A stretch of DNA of 64,000 bases from UBA7672 sp963738625 (GTDB taxonomy: Bacteria > Pseudomonadota > Alphaproteobacteria > Caulobacterales > Hyphomonadaceae): assembly GCA_963738625.1 (NCBI GenBank), contig CAVTXH010000003.1, forward strand, positions 558,001 to 622,000. Direction: 5' to 3'. Positions within the stretch are counted from its first letter, which is position 1, and each line of letters begins with the position of its first letter. The position numbers and the translations under genes are program-made. The notes beneath the pieces are model-generated. The model was not told the DNA's origin. It did not search any database and saw only the letters and a program-made list of their open reading frames with translations. Positions 1-7,549 of the stretch are shown piece after piece.

Positions 1-346
1 TGCCGGGCGCATAGCGGTTGAGGATCGTCTCGATGATGGCGCCCGACTCGGTCATCACCTGATCGCCGAGCGTCACGGTCGGCGCAACCGGCATGCCCGG
101 GTTCACCTTCCGGATAGCGGCCATCGAGGCGGCGAGGTCGCCGCGCGTGAACACCAGCTTGTAGGGAAGGCCGAGTTCTTCCATCAGCCAGACGATCCGC
201 TCCGACCGGCGGTTCTCGAGGTGGTAGACGGTGATCTCGGGCATCGTCATCGCCTGCGCGACAGACGCGGCGGGGGCCTGAGCAGGCGCGGTGTGGCAGG
301 CGGCTGCAAAAGCAGCCAGCGCGCAGGCGCAGAGAAGGCGTTTCAT
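1..346 (-). CDS. Glutathione S-transferase-like lipoprotein (N-terminal part)
   Basis: The gene starts at 346 and runs off the left edge, so only about 115 residues are visible. The first 16 residues are a hydrophobic leader ending in an LAAFAAAC lipobox-like stretch. From about residue 37 the sequence reads ITVYHLENRRSERIVWLMEE and continues to NPGMPVAPTV and a TESGAIIETI segment, which is the thioredoxin-fold GST N-terminal domain with its cis-proline and the E-S pair that binds glutathione. An exported GST is unusual because glutathione is mainly cytoplasmic. A later in-frame ATG (residue 33) could give a cytosolic form. The GST fold is clear; the exported form is an inference from the leader. 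Confidence 0.7.
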   Translation of the reverse strand, partial: MKRLLCACALAAFAAACHTAPAQAPAASVAQAMTMPEITVYHLENRRSERIVWLMEELGLPYKLVFTRGDLAASMAAIRKVNPGMPVAPTVTLGDQVMTESGAIIETILNRYAPG

Positions 347-462
347 GGATTTGCTCCCCGGACGATTCGGCTGGACTCCAGCTCGTTTGAGCAAGGCGTA
401 GCAGGAGATCCCGGCCGCGCCTAGGTTGATGACAGGCCGTGCGGACCCACGGCGCGTACGCC

Positions 463-864
463 CTATTCGGGCAGGAGTTCCGAGACGCGGTTCTGTTCGC
501 ATATCGCGTACGCCGTGGCGGCGTTCTGGTATTTCTGCAGCTCGCGGCCATAGGCGTTCATCTCTGCGACCCGGCTCCGCTTGAGATCGTCGTGCGCCTT
601 TATCTTCGCATTCCACTCGGTGAACACCTTGGCGGAGCAGGTCGTGGTGTTCTTCGCCAGGTTGATGCATTTCGGCGGGACAGGTTCGTCCGGAATCGCC
701 GCCGGGAGATAGAGCGGCGGGGCGACCGGCGCGTTGCAGAGCGACGGGCCGCCAGGATTGGCCTGCACCTGCGGGGCGGCTGGCGCGGGCGTCTGCTGCG
801 CGAGCGACGGCGCGGCAAATGCGGCGAGCAAGGCGGCCGCCAGATAGGCTGGTGCGGATTTCAT
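463..864 (-). CDS. Secreted four-cysteine protein of unknown function
   Basis: This 133-residue protein has a clear Sec signal peptide (about 22 residues, ending SLAQ), then a Pro/Ala-rich linker and a compact C-terminal part. Four cysteines (in SLCNAP, PPKCIN, TTTCSA and YAICEQ) suggest two disulphides in the periplasm. The start at 864 is chosen because GGGAGGAGGGG lies just upstream; a start further out would place residues before the signal peptide. The C-terminal part is rich in Lys, Arg and Asn and likely helical. I do not recognise the family. Confidence 0.65.
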   Translation of the reverse strand: MKSAPAYLAAALLAAFAAPSLAQQTPAPAAPQVQANPGGPSLCNAPVAPPLYLPAAIPDEPVPPKCINLAKNTTTCSAKVFTEWNAKIKAHDDLKRSRVAEMNAYGRELQKYQNAATAYAICEQNRVSELLPE

Positions 865-1063
865 GTGCGTCCCCTCCTCCCGGCGCTTCAACGACCGGCC
901 CTGCAGGATAGCGCAAAGCGCCGCCGGACGCACGACTCAACGGCTGAAGCGGGGGATGGCGCGGGGTTGCAACCCGTCGCCGGACCATTCGACTTGCCGC
1001 CAAGGCATCTTGCGGGCGCCTGGCCGATGCCGTCCTTTGACAGGCTAATCAGGAGAGCGACCG

Positions 1064-1849
1064 ATGAGCCCGTTCCGTGAAGGCCTTCTTGCCGGCAAGA
1101 CCGCATTCGTCGCGGGCGCCTCGAGCGGCATCAACCTGCAGATCGCAACGCGGCTGGCGCTTGCCGGCGCCGCCGTCACGATCATCTCGCGCTCGCCGGA
1201 GAAGATCGAGGCGGCGGCCGCAGGCATACGCGCCAGAGGCGCCAAGTGCATCGGCATCGCGCAGGACGTCCGCGACCATGACGGCGTCGGCGCAGCCTTC
1301 ACCCGCTCGGTCGCCGAGCATGGCCCGATCGACGTCCTGGTGTCGGGCGCGGCGGGCAATTTCGTGGCGCCGTTCAACGGCCTTTCCTACAACGGCTTTC
1401 GCGCGGTGATCGACATCGACCTGGTCGGCACGTTCAACGTCATGCGGCAGGGCTTCCAGCACCTGCGCAAGCCGGGCGCCTGCTGCATCAACATCTCGGC
1501 GCCGCAGTCGCTGCATCCCTATCCGGGACAGGCGCACGTCAACGCGGCCAAAGCAGGCGTCGACATGCTGACGCGAACGCTGGCGATCGAATGGGGCGAA
1601 GCCGGCGTGCGGGTGAACTCGATCATTCCCGGGCCGATCGCCGACACGGAGGGCATGGCCCGCCTCGCGCCGACGCCGGAAGCGATGGAGAAAAGCGCAC
1701 GCAACGTTCCGCTGCGGCGGCTGGGGACCAAGGACGAGGTGGCGGACCTTGCGATGTTCCTGGCGTCGGACGCCGCCGCCTATGTCACCGGCGCGATCAT
1801 GCCATGCGATGGCGGGCTTTGCCTGCTGGGCGTGGGGCGGGTTGGATAG
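1064..1849 (+). CDS. SDR oxidoreductase, peroxisomal-type 2,4-dienoyl-CoA reductase-like
   Basis: This 261-residue Rossmann protein has a glycine-rich NAD(P) loop (VAGASSGIN, about residues 16-24) and SGAAGNFVAP in place of the usual NAG motif. The C-terminal half contains GQAHVNAAKAGVDMLTR, then RVNSIIPGPIADTEG. In classical SDRs the active site is YxxxK; here the Tyr position is not Tyr while Lys is kept. That pattern, with GAAGNF and the PGPI-TEG segment, is known from the peroxisomal 2,4-dienoyl-CoA reductase branch, which reduces dienoyl-CoA intermediates of unsaturated fatty acid oxidation. Substrate is inferred. AGGAGAG precedes the ATG. It stands alone and is followed by a palindromic repeat. 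Confidence 0.8.
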   Translation: MSPFREGLLAGKTAFVAGASSGINLQIATRLALAGAAVTIISRSPEKIEAAAAGIRARGAKCIGIAQDVRDHDGVGAAFTRSVAEHGPIDVLVSGAAGNFVAPFNGLSYNGFRAVIDIDLVGTFNVMRQGFQHLRKPGACCINISAPQSLHPYPGQAHVNAAKAGVDMLTRTLAIEWGEAGVRVNSIIPGPIADTEGMARLAPTPEAMEKSARNVPLRRLGTKDEVADLAMFLASDAAAYVTGAIMPCDGGLCLLGVGRVG

Positions 1850-1875
1850 AGGTTGGCGCCAACGCTCCATCAACC

Positions 1876-2001
1876 GCTCATCCCGACGAAAGTCGGGACC
1901 CAGGAATGCCGGTGAACCCAGTTCCGAATTCAGGCTGCAGCTCCTCAGAGTGGAACAAGCCTCGCTGTCAGCCCTGGGTCCCGACTTTCGTCGGGATGAG
2001 C
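1876..2001. repeat. Composite palindromic repeat (CCCGACGAAAGTCGGG family)
   Basis: A perfect 29-base inverted repeat (1876-1904 against 1973-2001) brackets about 68 bases. Each arm is itself a hairpin, CCCGAC-GAAA-GTCGGG or its complement. It fills the gap between convergent genes. Such nested palindromes are dispersed intergenic repeats in many alphaproteobacterial genomes; the family assignment is inference from structure. Confidence 0.8.
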
Positions 2002-2037
2002 GGAGATAGGCTTGGGCGCCTCTCCTCTAGTCGCAAC

Positions 2038-2409
2038 CTAGATGTATTCCGGATCCGCAACCGTGCGCTCGTTCGCTGCGCCATCGCCGGTGTTCACCGT
2101 CTCGGACTTTTCGACCAGCATGATCTTGGTCTCGGGCGTCAGCGCCTCGGGCTTATGCTCGACGCCCTTGGGCACGATGATGAGCGAGCCGGCGGGCACG
2201 TCCTCGAAGCGATCACGGAAGTGCATGCGCAGGACGCCCTCGACCACGAAGAAGAACTCGTCGGCGTCGGCGTGGGAATGCCAGACGAACTCGCCCTTGA
2301 GCCGCGCGATGCGGACATCGTAGCCGTCGATGCGGCCGATGCGCTTGGGCTGCCAGGCTTCCGAGAAGAGGGCGAACTTTTCGGCGATGGAGACGGGCTT
2401 GGGCGTCAT
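2038..2409 (-). CDS. Cupin-domain protein
   Basis: A 123-residue single-domain cupin without signal peptide. The first cupin motif is visible as WHSHADADEFFFVVEG (about residues 43-58), with two His and a Glu as metal ligands, and the second as PKGVEHKP (about 80-87). Sequence and length match small cytoplasmic cupins of the mannose-6-phosphate-isomerase-like type found in many proteobacteria. No specific substrate can be assigned. A second, unrelated-looking cupin follows on the same strand, but the 160-base gap argues against tight coupling. Confidence 0.8.
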   Translation of the reverse strand: MTPKPVSIAEKFALFSEAWQPKRIGRIDGYDVRIARLKGEFVWHSHADADEFFFVVEGVLRMHFRDRFEDVPAGSLIIVPKGVEHKPEALTPETKIMLVEKSETVNTGDGAANERTVADPEYI

Positions 2410-2571
2410 GGCCTTCCCCTGTGATGCAAGTCAGCATCGCAACGTGGACCCGGCGTCGCAAGAGAGCGTTTCTGCAGGATGACCCCTGGTCCGTCTCCAC
2501 CAAACGCCCCCGCCCGAGCCTCCGATCCGCCGCCGTCGCCGGGGACGCCGCCGCCGTTCACCGCGTGAGCG

Positions 2572-2961
2572 CTATTTCGGTTCGTAGATGATGTAGACGC
2601 CGGTGGTGTCGCCGATATTGACCGCCTCGTGCCAGGCGATGCCGTCGCTCCACCAGCTTGCACCGGTCTGGAGGACGCGTTCGTTCGTGCCCGACGCGTC
2701 GGTGATGCGCATGGTGGCGCCGGAGACAATGTAGCCCCAGTGCGGCCGGTGAAAGTGGCGCTCGTGCCCGATGCCCGGCGGGAAGGTGCAGCGGCCGGCG
2801 CGCAGCACGGCGTTCTCGAACAGGGGCTCGCAGACCTTCTCGCCCTTCCAGCCCGCTTCGAATGCGTGCGGCAGACCGGCCGTTTGCTGGTCTGTGACAA
2901 GCGCGGGCGTGGCGCAGGAGGAAAGTGCGAGCGCACTGAGGAGGATGGTTGTGCGGATCAT
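2572..2961 (-). CDS. Cupin-like lipoprotein
   Basis: A 129-residue protein beginning with a short hydrophobic leader and LSALALSSCATP, a lipobox that predicts lipidation at Cys15. The body reads GIGHERHFHRPHWGYIVSG, the His-rich first cupin motif, and later WSDGIAWHEAVN, the second. It is therefore a small exported cupin, probably metal-binding. Its substrate is unknown. The next gene downstream of it on the same strand is the upstream cupin at 2038-2409. Confidence 0.7.
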   Translation of the reverse strand: MIRTTILLSALALSSCATPALVTDQQTAGLPHAFEAGWKGEKVCEPLFENAVLRAGRCTFPPGIGHERHFHRPHWGYIVSGATMRITDASGTNERVLQTGASWWSDGIAWHEAVNIGDTTGVYIIYEPK

Positions 2962-3021
2962 GCGTGGTTCTCCGTCGTTATGCGGGACGCATTAGCAAGG
3001 GGGCGCGCGGCGTGGAAGCGT

Positions 3022-3396
3022 TCATGTCCTCCACGACGCGGTGAGGTTTTCCGCCGCCAAGACCAGCGCCGCGCCGGCGAGATAAGCCACAAGATCAGTA
3101 GGGTCGAACGAGCCGCCCAGCACGACGCGCGCGACCGGGTTGCCTTCCAGCCCCAGCGCACGGACGACGCCGAACAGCTGGCCTAGCTCGACCGCCAGTG
3201 CGATCGCCAGCGCGAGGATGATCGCGGGCCACAGGCCGAGGGGAGTTACGGCGCGCAAGGCCGTGTAGACCAGCGCGACGGCGAGGACATCGCCGACATA
3301 GGGGCGGATGAATGCATCACGCACGAAGAGCGCGATGAGGACTTCGATGACGAAGATGGCGAGGGCGGCGAAGGCGTAGGCGGCGCGAGGCTTCAT
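3022..3396 (-). CDS. DUF2809 family membrane protein
   Basis: A 124-residue integral membrane protein with four likely helices. The sequence VRDAFIRPYVGDVLAVALVY near residue 25-44 and the later GGSFDPTDLVAYLAG segment are hallmarks of DUF2809, a family of unknown function. Its start overlaps the stop of the preceding gene (3393-3809) by four bases, so it is probably co-translated with it and with glyQ. Confidence 0.8.
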   Translation of the reverse strand: MKPRAAYAFAALAIFVIEVLIALFVRDAFIRPYVGDVLAVALVYTALRAVTPLGLWPAIILALAIALAVELGQLFGVVRALGLEGNPVARVVLGGSFDPTDLVAYLAGAALVLAAENLTASWRT

Positions 3397-3809
3397 CGTC
3401 CGTCTTGGCGGCGCTCCGCACCGATGGCGGCGAAGGCCTGTTCCACCGCCGCCTGGAAGTCAGCAGAGACTGGGACGTCGGTCCAGCTGAGAATGCCGAG
3501 GAACTTGCGGCGGACTTTCTGCTGGAGCACCAGACGCCAGACGGCAGGCTTTGCGCCTCCGGCAGACTCGTCGAGATAGACAGCGATCATTTCGATGCGG
3601 TCCGGGTCGCCTTCGCCGCGCGCTTTGGAGACTAGCCAGCCCCAGTCTTCCTCGTCGATAGTCCCCTTCCAGCGCGCAGCCATCGCATCGACGAGCCAGC
3701 GGGCGAGATCCTCGCCGTGGAAGCGATTGCCGGCATTGGCGTCCTCGCGAACGGGGCCGGTGCTGTCGAACTTCGCCGTGGCGAAGAAGAGGTCAACGGC
3801 GTGCTTCAT
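3393..3809 (-). CDS. Conserved-looking hypothetical protein downstream of glyQ
   Basis: A 138-residue soluble protein starting MKHAVDLFF. It is acidic and Trp-rich (WKGTIDEEDWGWLV) and contains no motif I recognise. The start at 3809 overlaps the glyQ stop in an ATGA arrangement, and its own stop overlaps the DUF2809 start the same way, so glyQ, this gene and DUF2809 form a tightly coupled unit. In many genomes an unknown gene sits between glyQ and glyS; here glyS does not follow. Confidence 0.65.
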   Translation of the reverse strand: MKHAVDLFFATAKFDSTGPVREDANAGNRFHGEDLARWLVDAMAARWKGTIDEEDWGWLVSKARGEGDPDRIEMIAVYLDESAGGAKPAVWRLVLQQKVRRKFLGILSWTDVPVSADFQAAVEQAFAAIGAERRQDGR

Positions 3810-4750
3810 GCGCTCTGCGACTTTTCCCATGCCTCTGCGCTGCCCTTTGCGAGGTCGCGCACCCGGGCGATGAAACTCTGGCGTTCGGTCGGCGAGATGA
3901 CGCCTCGGGCATCGAGGAGGTTGAAGATGTGGCTCGCTTTCAGCGCCTGTTCGTAGGCGGGGAGCGGAAGAGGTTTCTCGAGAGAGAGAAGCTTCTTGCA
4001 GACCTTCTCGCAGTCGCTGAACCAGCGCTGGAGGACTTCGGTGTCGGCGTGCTCGAAATTGTAGGTGGATTGCTGCTTCTCGTTTTCGAGGAAAACATCG
4101 CCATAGGTGAGCGGGTACTGGCTCTGCGGGTCGTTGAACGGCAGGTCGTAGACGCGATCGAGGCCGAACACGTACATCGCAAGACGCTCGAGGCCGTAGG
4201 TGAGCTCGCCCGAGACCGGGCGCACGTCGAGGCCGCCGACCTGCTGGAAGTAGGTGAACTGCGAGACTTCCATGCCGTCGCACCAGACTTCCCAGCCGAG
4301 GCCCCAGGCGCCGACGGTGGGGTTCTCCCAGTCGTCCTCGACGAAGCGGATGTCGTGCACGCTCGGGTCGATGCCGATGGTGTAGAGGCTTTCGAGATAG
4401 AGATCCTGGATGTCGGGCGGGTTGGGCTTCAGGATGACCTGATACTGGTAATAGTGCTGCAGCCGGTTGGGGTTCTCGCCATAGCGGCCGTCCTTGGGAC
4501 GGCGCGAGGGCTGCGGATAGGCCGCATACCAGGGCTTGGGCCCGAGCGCGCGCAGCGTGGTGGCGGGGTGGAGCGTGCCGGCGCCGACTTCCATGTCGTA
4601 GGGCTGGAGAATCGCGCAGCCCTTGGAGGACCAGTAGGCCGAGAGCTGCAGGATGATGTCCTGAAAGCTCTTCGGCTTCACGATCTCGCGCCCCATCCCT
4701 GTCTTTGGGGGCGCGGCGGATTTGCCGGATTTTGCGGCGGCAGGGGGCAT
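3806..4750 (-). CDS. glyQ: Glycyl-tRNA synthetase alpha subunit
   Basis: The 314-residue protein matches the alpha subunit of the heterotetrameric bacterial glycyl-tRNA synthetase, which charges tRNA-Gly. Diagnostic stretches are SFQDIILQLSAYW, GAGTLHPATTLRALG, QHYYQYQVILKP and the GWEVWCDGMEVSQFTYFQQ block of the class II catalytic core. The start at 4750 has GGAGA upstream; an internal ATG at 4696 lies closer to the usual N-terminus but lacks a ribosome site. The beta subunit gene glyS is not adjacent and not in the window. Confidence 0.95.
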   Translation of the reverse strand: MPPAAAKSGKSAAPPKTGMGREIVKPKSFQDIILQLSAYWSSKGCAILQPYDMEVGAGTLHPATTLRALGPKPWYAAYPQPSRRPKDGRYGENPNRLQHYYQYQVILKPNPPDIQDLYLESLYTIGIDPSVHDIRFVEDDWENPTVGAWGLGWEVWCDGMEVSQFTYFQQVGGLDVRPVSGELTYGLERLAMYVFGLDRVYDLPFNDPQSQYPLTYGDVFLENEKQQSTYNFEHADTEVLQRWFSDCEKVCKKLLSLEKPLPLPAYEQALKASHIFNLLDARGVISPTERQSFIARVRDLAKGSAEAWEKSQSA

Positions 4751-4829
4751 GGCGTCAGGTCTCCGTCGGAGCCCTGCATAATGCGTGTCCCGCACGCTGT
4801 CATCTTTGCGGTGTGGGCCGGGTGGCGGC

Positions 4830-4922
4830 CTAGCGGCTGCGCTTGCTCGGCTGCACGGCGAGCAGGGCGAGAACGCCAAAAGCCACAACCAGCGATGCGG
4901 CCTGAATGACAACCTGAAACAC
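4830..4922 (-). CDS. Possible 30-residue membrane peptide
   Basis: A GTG-initiated frame of 30 codons, preceded by AGGAG six bases upstream, encodes MFQVVIQAASLVVAFGVLAL followed by LAVQPSKRSR: one transmembrane helix and a positively charged tail. Length, hydrophobicity and a well-placed ribosome site argue for a real small protein. It lies immediately upstream of glyQ on the same strand. The stretch beyond it (4923-5150) shows no gene. Confidence 0.4.
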   Translation of the reverse strand: MFQVVIQAASLVVAFGVLALLAVQPSKRSR

Positions 4923-5150
4923 GACGGACTCCTGCGCCTCGACTCTACTTCGCAACCATTCCAGACATCTCTTGTTCCGGCGTTAACCGGCGCGAGGATG
5001 GCGGCGCTGCGTGGGGGCCTCACTCGCTTCGGAATGAGTCATCCGTGGGGCGATTTGGGCGCCGCGGGGCGGCGGTTCAATGCGACACGTTGAGCGCTGG
5101 CCGAGTGTGGCGCTGAAGACACGCCGCCGTTCAGCGCGCGTCTCTGCCTT

Positions 5151-5339
5151 CTATCGGTCCACGTTGTCGTCCGCCGACTGGGCCTTGCGCTTGCGATGAT
5201 CCTCGAGACGGCTAATCACCGCATCGTGTGCGCTCTTGGCGACATCGTCTCGCTTCTCGCGCGCACGGGCGCGCAGAGCGGGCGTGACGAGGATCACGAT
5301 CGCAAGGCCAAGAAGAAAGACGAGAATGACGCCGCCCAT
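5151..5339 (-). CDS. Small single-pass membrane protein
   Basis: A 62-residue protein: one N-terminal transmembrane helix (GVILVFLLGLAIVILVTPAL, about residues 3-22) and a highly charged cytoplasmic tail rich in Arg, Lys and Asp that probably forms a helix. It follows the methyltransferase gene by six bases on the same strand. No family is recognised. Confidence 0.6.
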   Translation of the reverse strand: MGGVILVFLLGLAIVILVTPALRARAREKRDDVAKSAHDAVISRLEDHRKRKAQSADDNVDR

Positions 5340-5345
5340 GGCGGT

Positions 5346-6092
5346 CTATCTCCATTCCAGCGCGCCGCCCTGGAAGCAGGCTTCGGCCCGGTTACCATAA
5401 GGACCGCCCGTAACATCGTGCAGCGCCAGTCCATCATATAGTGTCACCGGGCCCCGGCGCAGCCCCTTCCGCGCACGGACAAGCACCCGGCCGGCGGGTT
5501 TTCCGGGCGCGGGGCGGATGGGCAGGACCTCGATCTCGCCCGTGCGGGGATTCAGCAGTTCGAGCAGGTCGGCCAGCGCGGCGGCGCGGTGGATCAGAGT
5601 GATGCGGCCGCCTGGTTTCGTGACGTGGTAAAGGAACAGCACCCAGGCCTTGAGCGGCGTGTCGGCGAGATAGGCCGCCTGCCTGCCCTCCGCCGGCGCG
5701 CGCACCGCGTCGGGCTCGAAGAAGGGCGGGTTGGCGAAGGACTGGTCGAACGCGTTTTCGAGATCGGCGGGACGCTCGGCGATATCGGCGGCGCGGACAT
5801 CGATGCGGCTGGCGAAGGCGTTGGCGGCGATGCTTTCGCGCGCAAGGGCCGCGGCGCCCGATTCGCGCTCGAAGCCGGTGAAGCGGCAGGCGGACAAACG
5901 GTGCGCAGCGCACAGAAGAGCGGCGCCGGCGCCGCATCCGGCCTCCGCCAGGTGTTCGTTGTCCTTGGCGGAGAGAGAGGCCGCGAGAAGCACCGCGTCC
6001 ATACCCGCACGATAACCTTTCGCGGGCTGGATGATTGTGACGGCCCCGCCCAGAAACCCGTCACGGGTCGTGGGCTCGCCGACGCCGCTCAT
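5346..6092 (-). CDS. tRNA1(Val) adenine-N6-methyltransferase family protein
   Basis: A 248-residue class I SAM-dependent methyltransferase. It has the SAM-binding loop EAGCGAGAALLC (about residues 50-61) and the FANPPFFEPD motif (about 120-129), whose NPPF is the catalytic signature of N6-adenine methyltransferases. Length and the DGFLGG...QPAKGYRAGMDAVLLAA start match the COG4123/TrmN6-like family, which modifies A37 of tRNA1(Val) in enterobacteria. The exact substrate here is inferred. It overlaps the DUF2007 gene by four bases (ATGA). Confidence 0.8.
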   Translation of the reverse strand: MSGVGEPTTRDGFLGGAVTIIQPAKGYRAGMDAVLLAASLSAKDNEHLAEAGCGAGAALLCAAHRLSACRFTGFERESGAAALARESIAANAFASRIDVRAADIAERPADLENAFDQSFANPPFFEPDAVRAPAEGRQAAYLADTPLKAWVLFLYHVTKPGGRITLIHRAAALADLLELLNPRTGEIEVLPIRPAPGKPAGRVLVRARKGLRRGPVTLYDGLALHDVTGGPYGNRAEACFQGGALEWR

Positions 6093-6346
6093 GTGTCGGC
6101 GCCGGAATCGTCGTAGCCGCTGGCGTCCGCGGGCGGCGGATCGGCCTGGTCGAGCTGTTTGAGCACCTCTCTTGCCAGGCTTGCATGTTCGTCGGGCACC
6201 ATCACGCGGCGCTCGAAAGCAGAGATTCCGCCCTCCGCGGAGGCCATGAACCTGTCAGCCACGACAGGATAACAGCCTGCGTCCTTCAGCAGGACGACCG
6301 CATAGTCGAGCCGGATAGCGTTGTTGGTTCTAAGGACTTCGATCAT
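6089..6346 (-). CDS. DUF2007 domain protein
   Basis: An 85-residue protein starting MIEVLRTNNAIRLDYAVVLLKDAG, which is the DUF2007 pattern (a small alpha/beta fold annotated as a putative signal-transducing protein), followed by FERRVMVPDEHASLAREVL. Translationally coupled to the downstream tRNA methyltransferase; this gene pair is common in alphaproteobacteria. Function is unknown. Confidence 0.8.
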   Translation of the reverse strand: MIEVLRTNNAIRLDYAVVLLKDAGCYPVVADRFMASAEGGISAFERRVMVPDEHASLAREVLKQLDQADPPPADASGYDDSGADT

Positions 6347-6480
6347 TGTCGCGACAACTTGCCACGCCGCGGGCGCGGGCGGGGATTTCTATTTCTTGAC
6401 CAGGTTCTCATGCGGCGAATATCTATTGCAAGCTGCGCCCCCGGGAATCCGGTAATTGAAAGCGCGATCAGGGGGTTAGA

Positions 6481-7506
6481 TTGACCCTTCACGCAGAAGT
6501 CCGGACGGCGGCAGCTTTGTCTGCAACGCCTATGGACAATCTGGCCGCGCTTTTGCGCGGAGACCTCGCCGAGGTCGAGAGGCTGTTGGCCGAGCGCGCC
6601 GCCAGCCCGGTCGCAACGATTCCGGATCTGTCGGGCTATCTGATCGCTGCGGGCGGCAAGCGCCTGCGCCCTCTGCTGACGCTCGCCTCGGGGCGGGCGG
6701 TGGGCGGACGCGGCGGCGATGCGGTGTGCAAACTCGCGGCGGCGGTCGAGTTCATCCATACGGCGACGCTGCTGCACGACGACGTGGTCGACGACAGCGA
6801 CCTGCGCCGCGGCAAGGCGGCGGCCAAGAATGTGTGGGGCGCTTCGGCCTCGATCCTCGTCGGCGACTTCCTCTTTGCGCGCTCGTTCACGCTGATGGTC
6901 GAGACGCAGGACATGCGCATCCTCGACATTCTCTCGCGCGCCTCGTGCGTGATCGCGGAAGGCGAAGTGCGGCAGCTCGCGGCGCTGGCCCGGTCGGATC
7001 TTTCGTTGGCGGAATACATGGCGATCGTCGAGGCGAAGACGGCCGCGCTGTTCGAAGCGGCGGCGCGCGCCGGCGCGCTTACCGGCTGCAACGACCTCGG
7101 CATCGCCGACGCGATGGGCGAATACGGGCGCAGGCTCGGCCGCGCCTTCCAGCTGGTCGACGACCTGCTCGACTATGGCGGGCTCACCTCGGTGATCGGC
7201 AAGTCGGTTGGCGACGATTTCCGCGAAGGCAAGCTCACCCTGCCCGTACTCTATGCCCGCGAAGCCGCCGATGCGCGCGACAAGAAATTCTGGGACCGCG
7301 TGATGGGCGCCGCGCGCAAGCAGCATGAGAGCGACCTGGCGCACGCCATCCACCTGATCCGTTCCTCCGGCGCGGCGGAGCGCACGCTGGAGACGGCGCG
7401 GATCGAAGCAGCGGCCGCGCAGGCGGCCCTGGGCCGCGCGGCGCGCGGCGCCTATCACGACGAGCTGTCGGCGCTGGCCGACTACTGCGTCAATCGGGCT
7501 TTCTGA
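6481..7506 (+). CDS. ispB: Polyprenyl (octa-/decaprenyl) diphosphate synthase
   Basis: The product (341 residues from TTG) is an all-trans polyprenyl synthase that elongates farnesyl diphosphate with isopentenyl diphosphate to build the quinone side chain. The GGKRLRP motif is at 58-64, the first Asp-rich motif HDDVVDDSDLRRGK at about 99-112 and the second, FQLVDDLLDYGG, near 222-233. The TTG start at 6481 is preferred because GGGGG precedes it; the ATG at 6532 lacks a ribosome site. It is divergent from the DUF2007/methyltransferase pair and convergent with the glycosyltransferase. Chain length cannot be read from sequence. Confidence 0.9.
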   Translation: MTLHAEVRTAAALSATPMDNLAALLRGDLAEVERLLAERAASPVATIPDLSGYLIAAGGKRLRPLLTLASGRAVGGRGGDAVCKLAAAVEFIHTATLLHDDVVDDSDLRRGKAAAKNVWGASASILVGDFLFARSFTLMVETQDMRILDILSRASCVIAEGEVRQLAALARSDLSLAEYMAIVEAKTAALFEAAARAGALTGCNDLGIADAMGEYGRRLGRAFQLVDDLLDYGGLTSVIGKSVGDDFREGKLTLPVLYAREAADARDKKFWDRVMGAARKQHESDLAHAIHLIRSSGAAERTLETARIEAAAAQAALGRAARGAYHDELSALADYCVNRAF

Positions 7507-7549
7507 TTTCGCCTGGGCTGATTTCGCCTGCTCCGATTTCGCCTACGCG
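7505..7549. repeat. Three tandem 15-bp repeats
   Basis: GATTTCGCCT plus five variable bases is repeated three times with an exact 15-base period (starts 7505, 7520, 7535). It fills the 36-base gap between the convergent ispB-like and glycosyltransferase genes and overlaps both stops. No inverted symmetry is visible. Confidence 0.75.
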
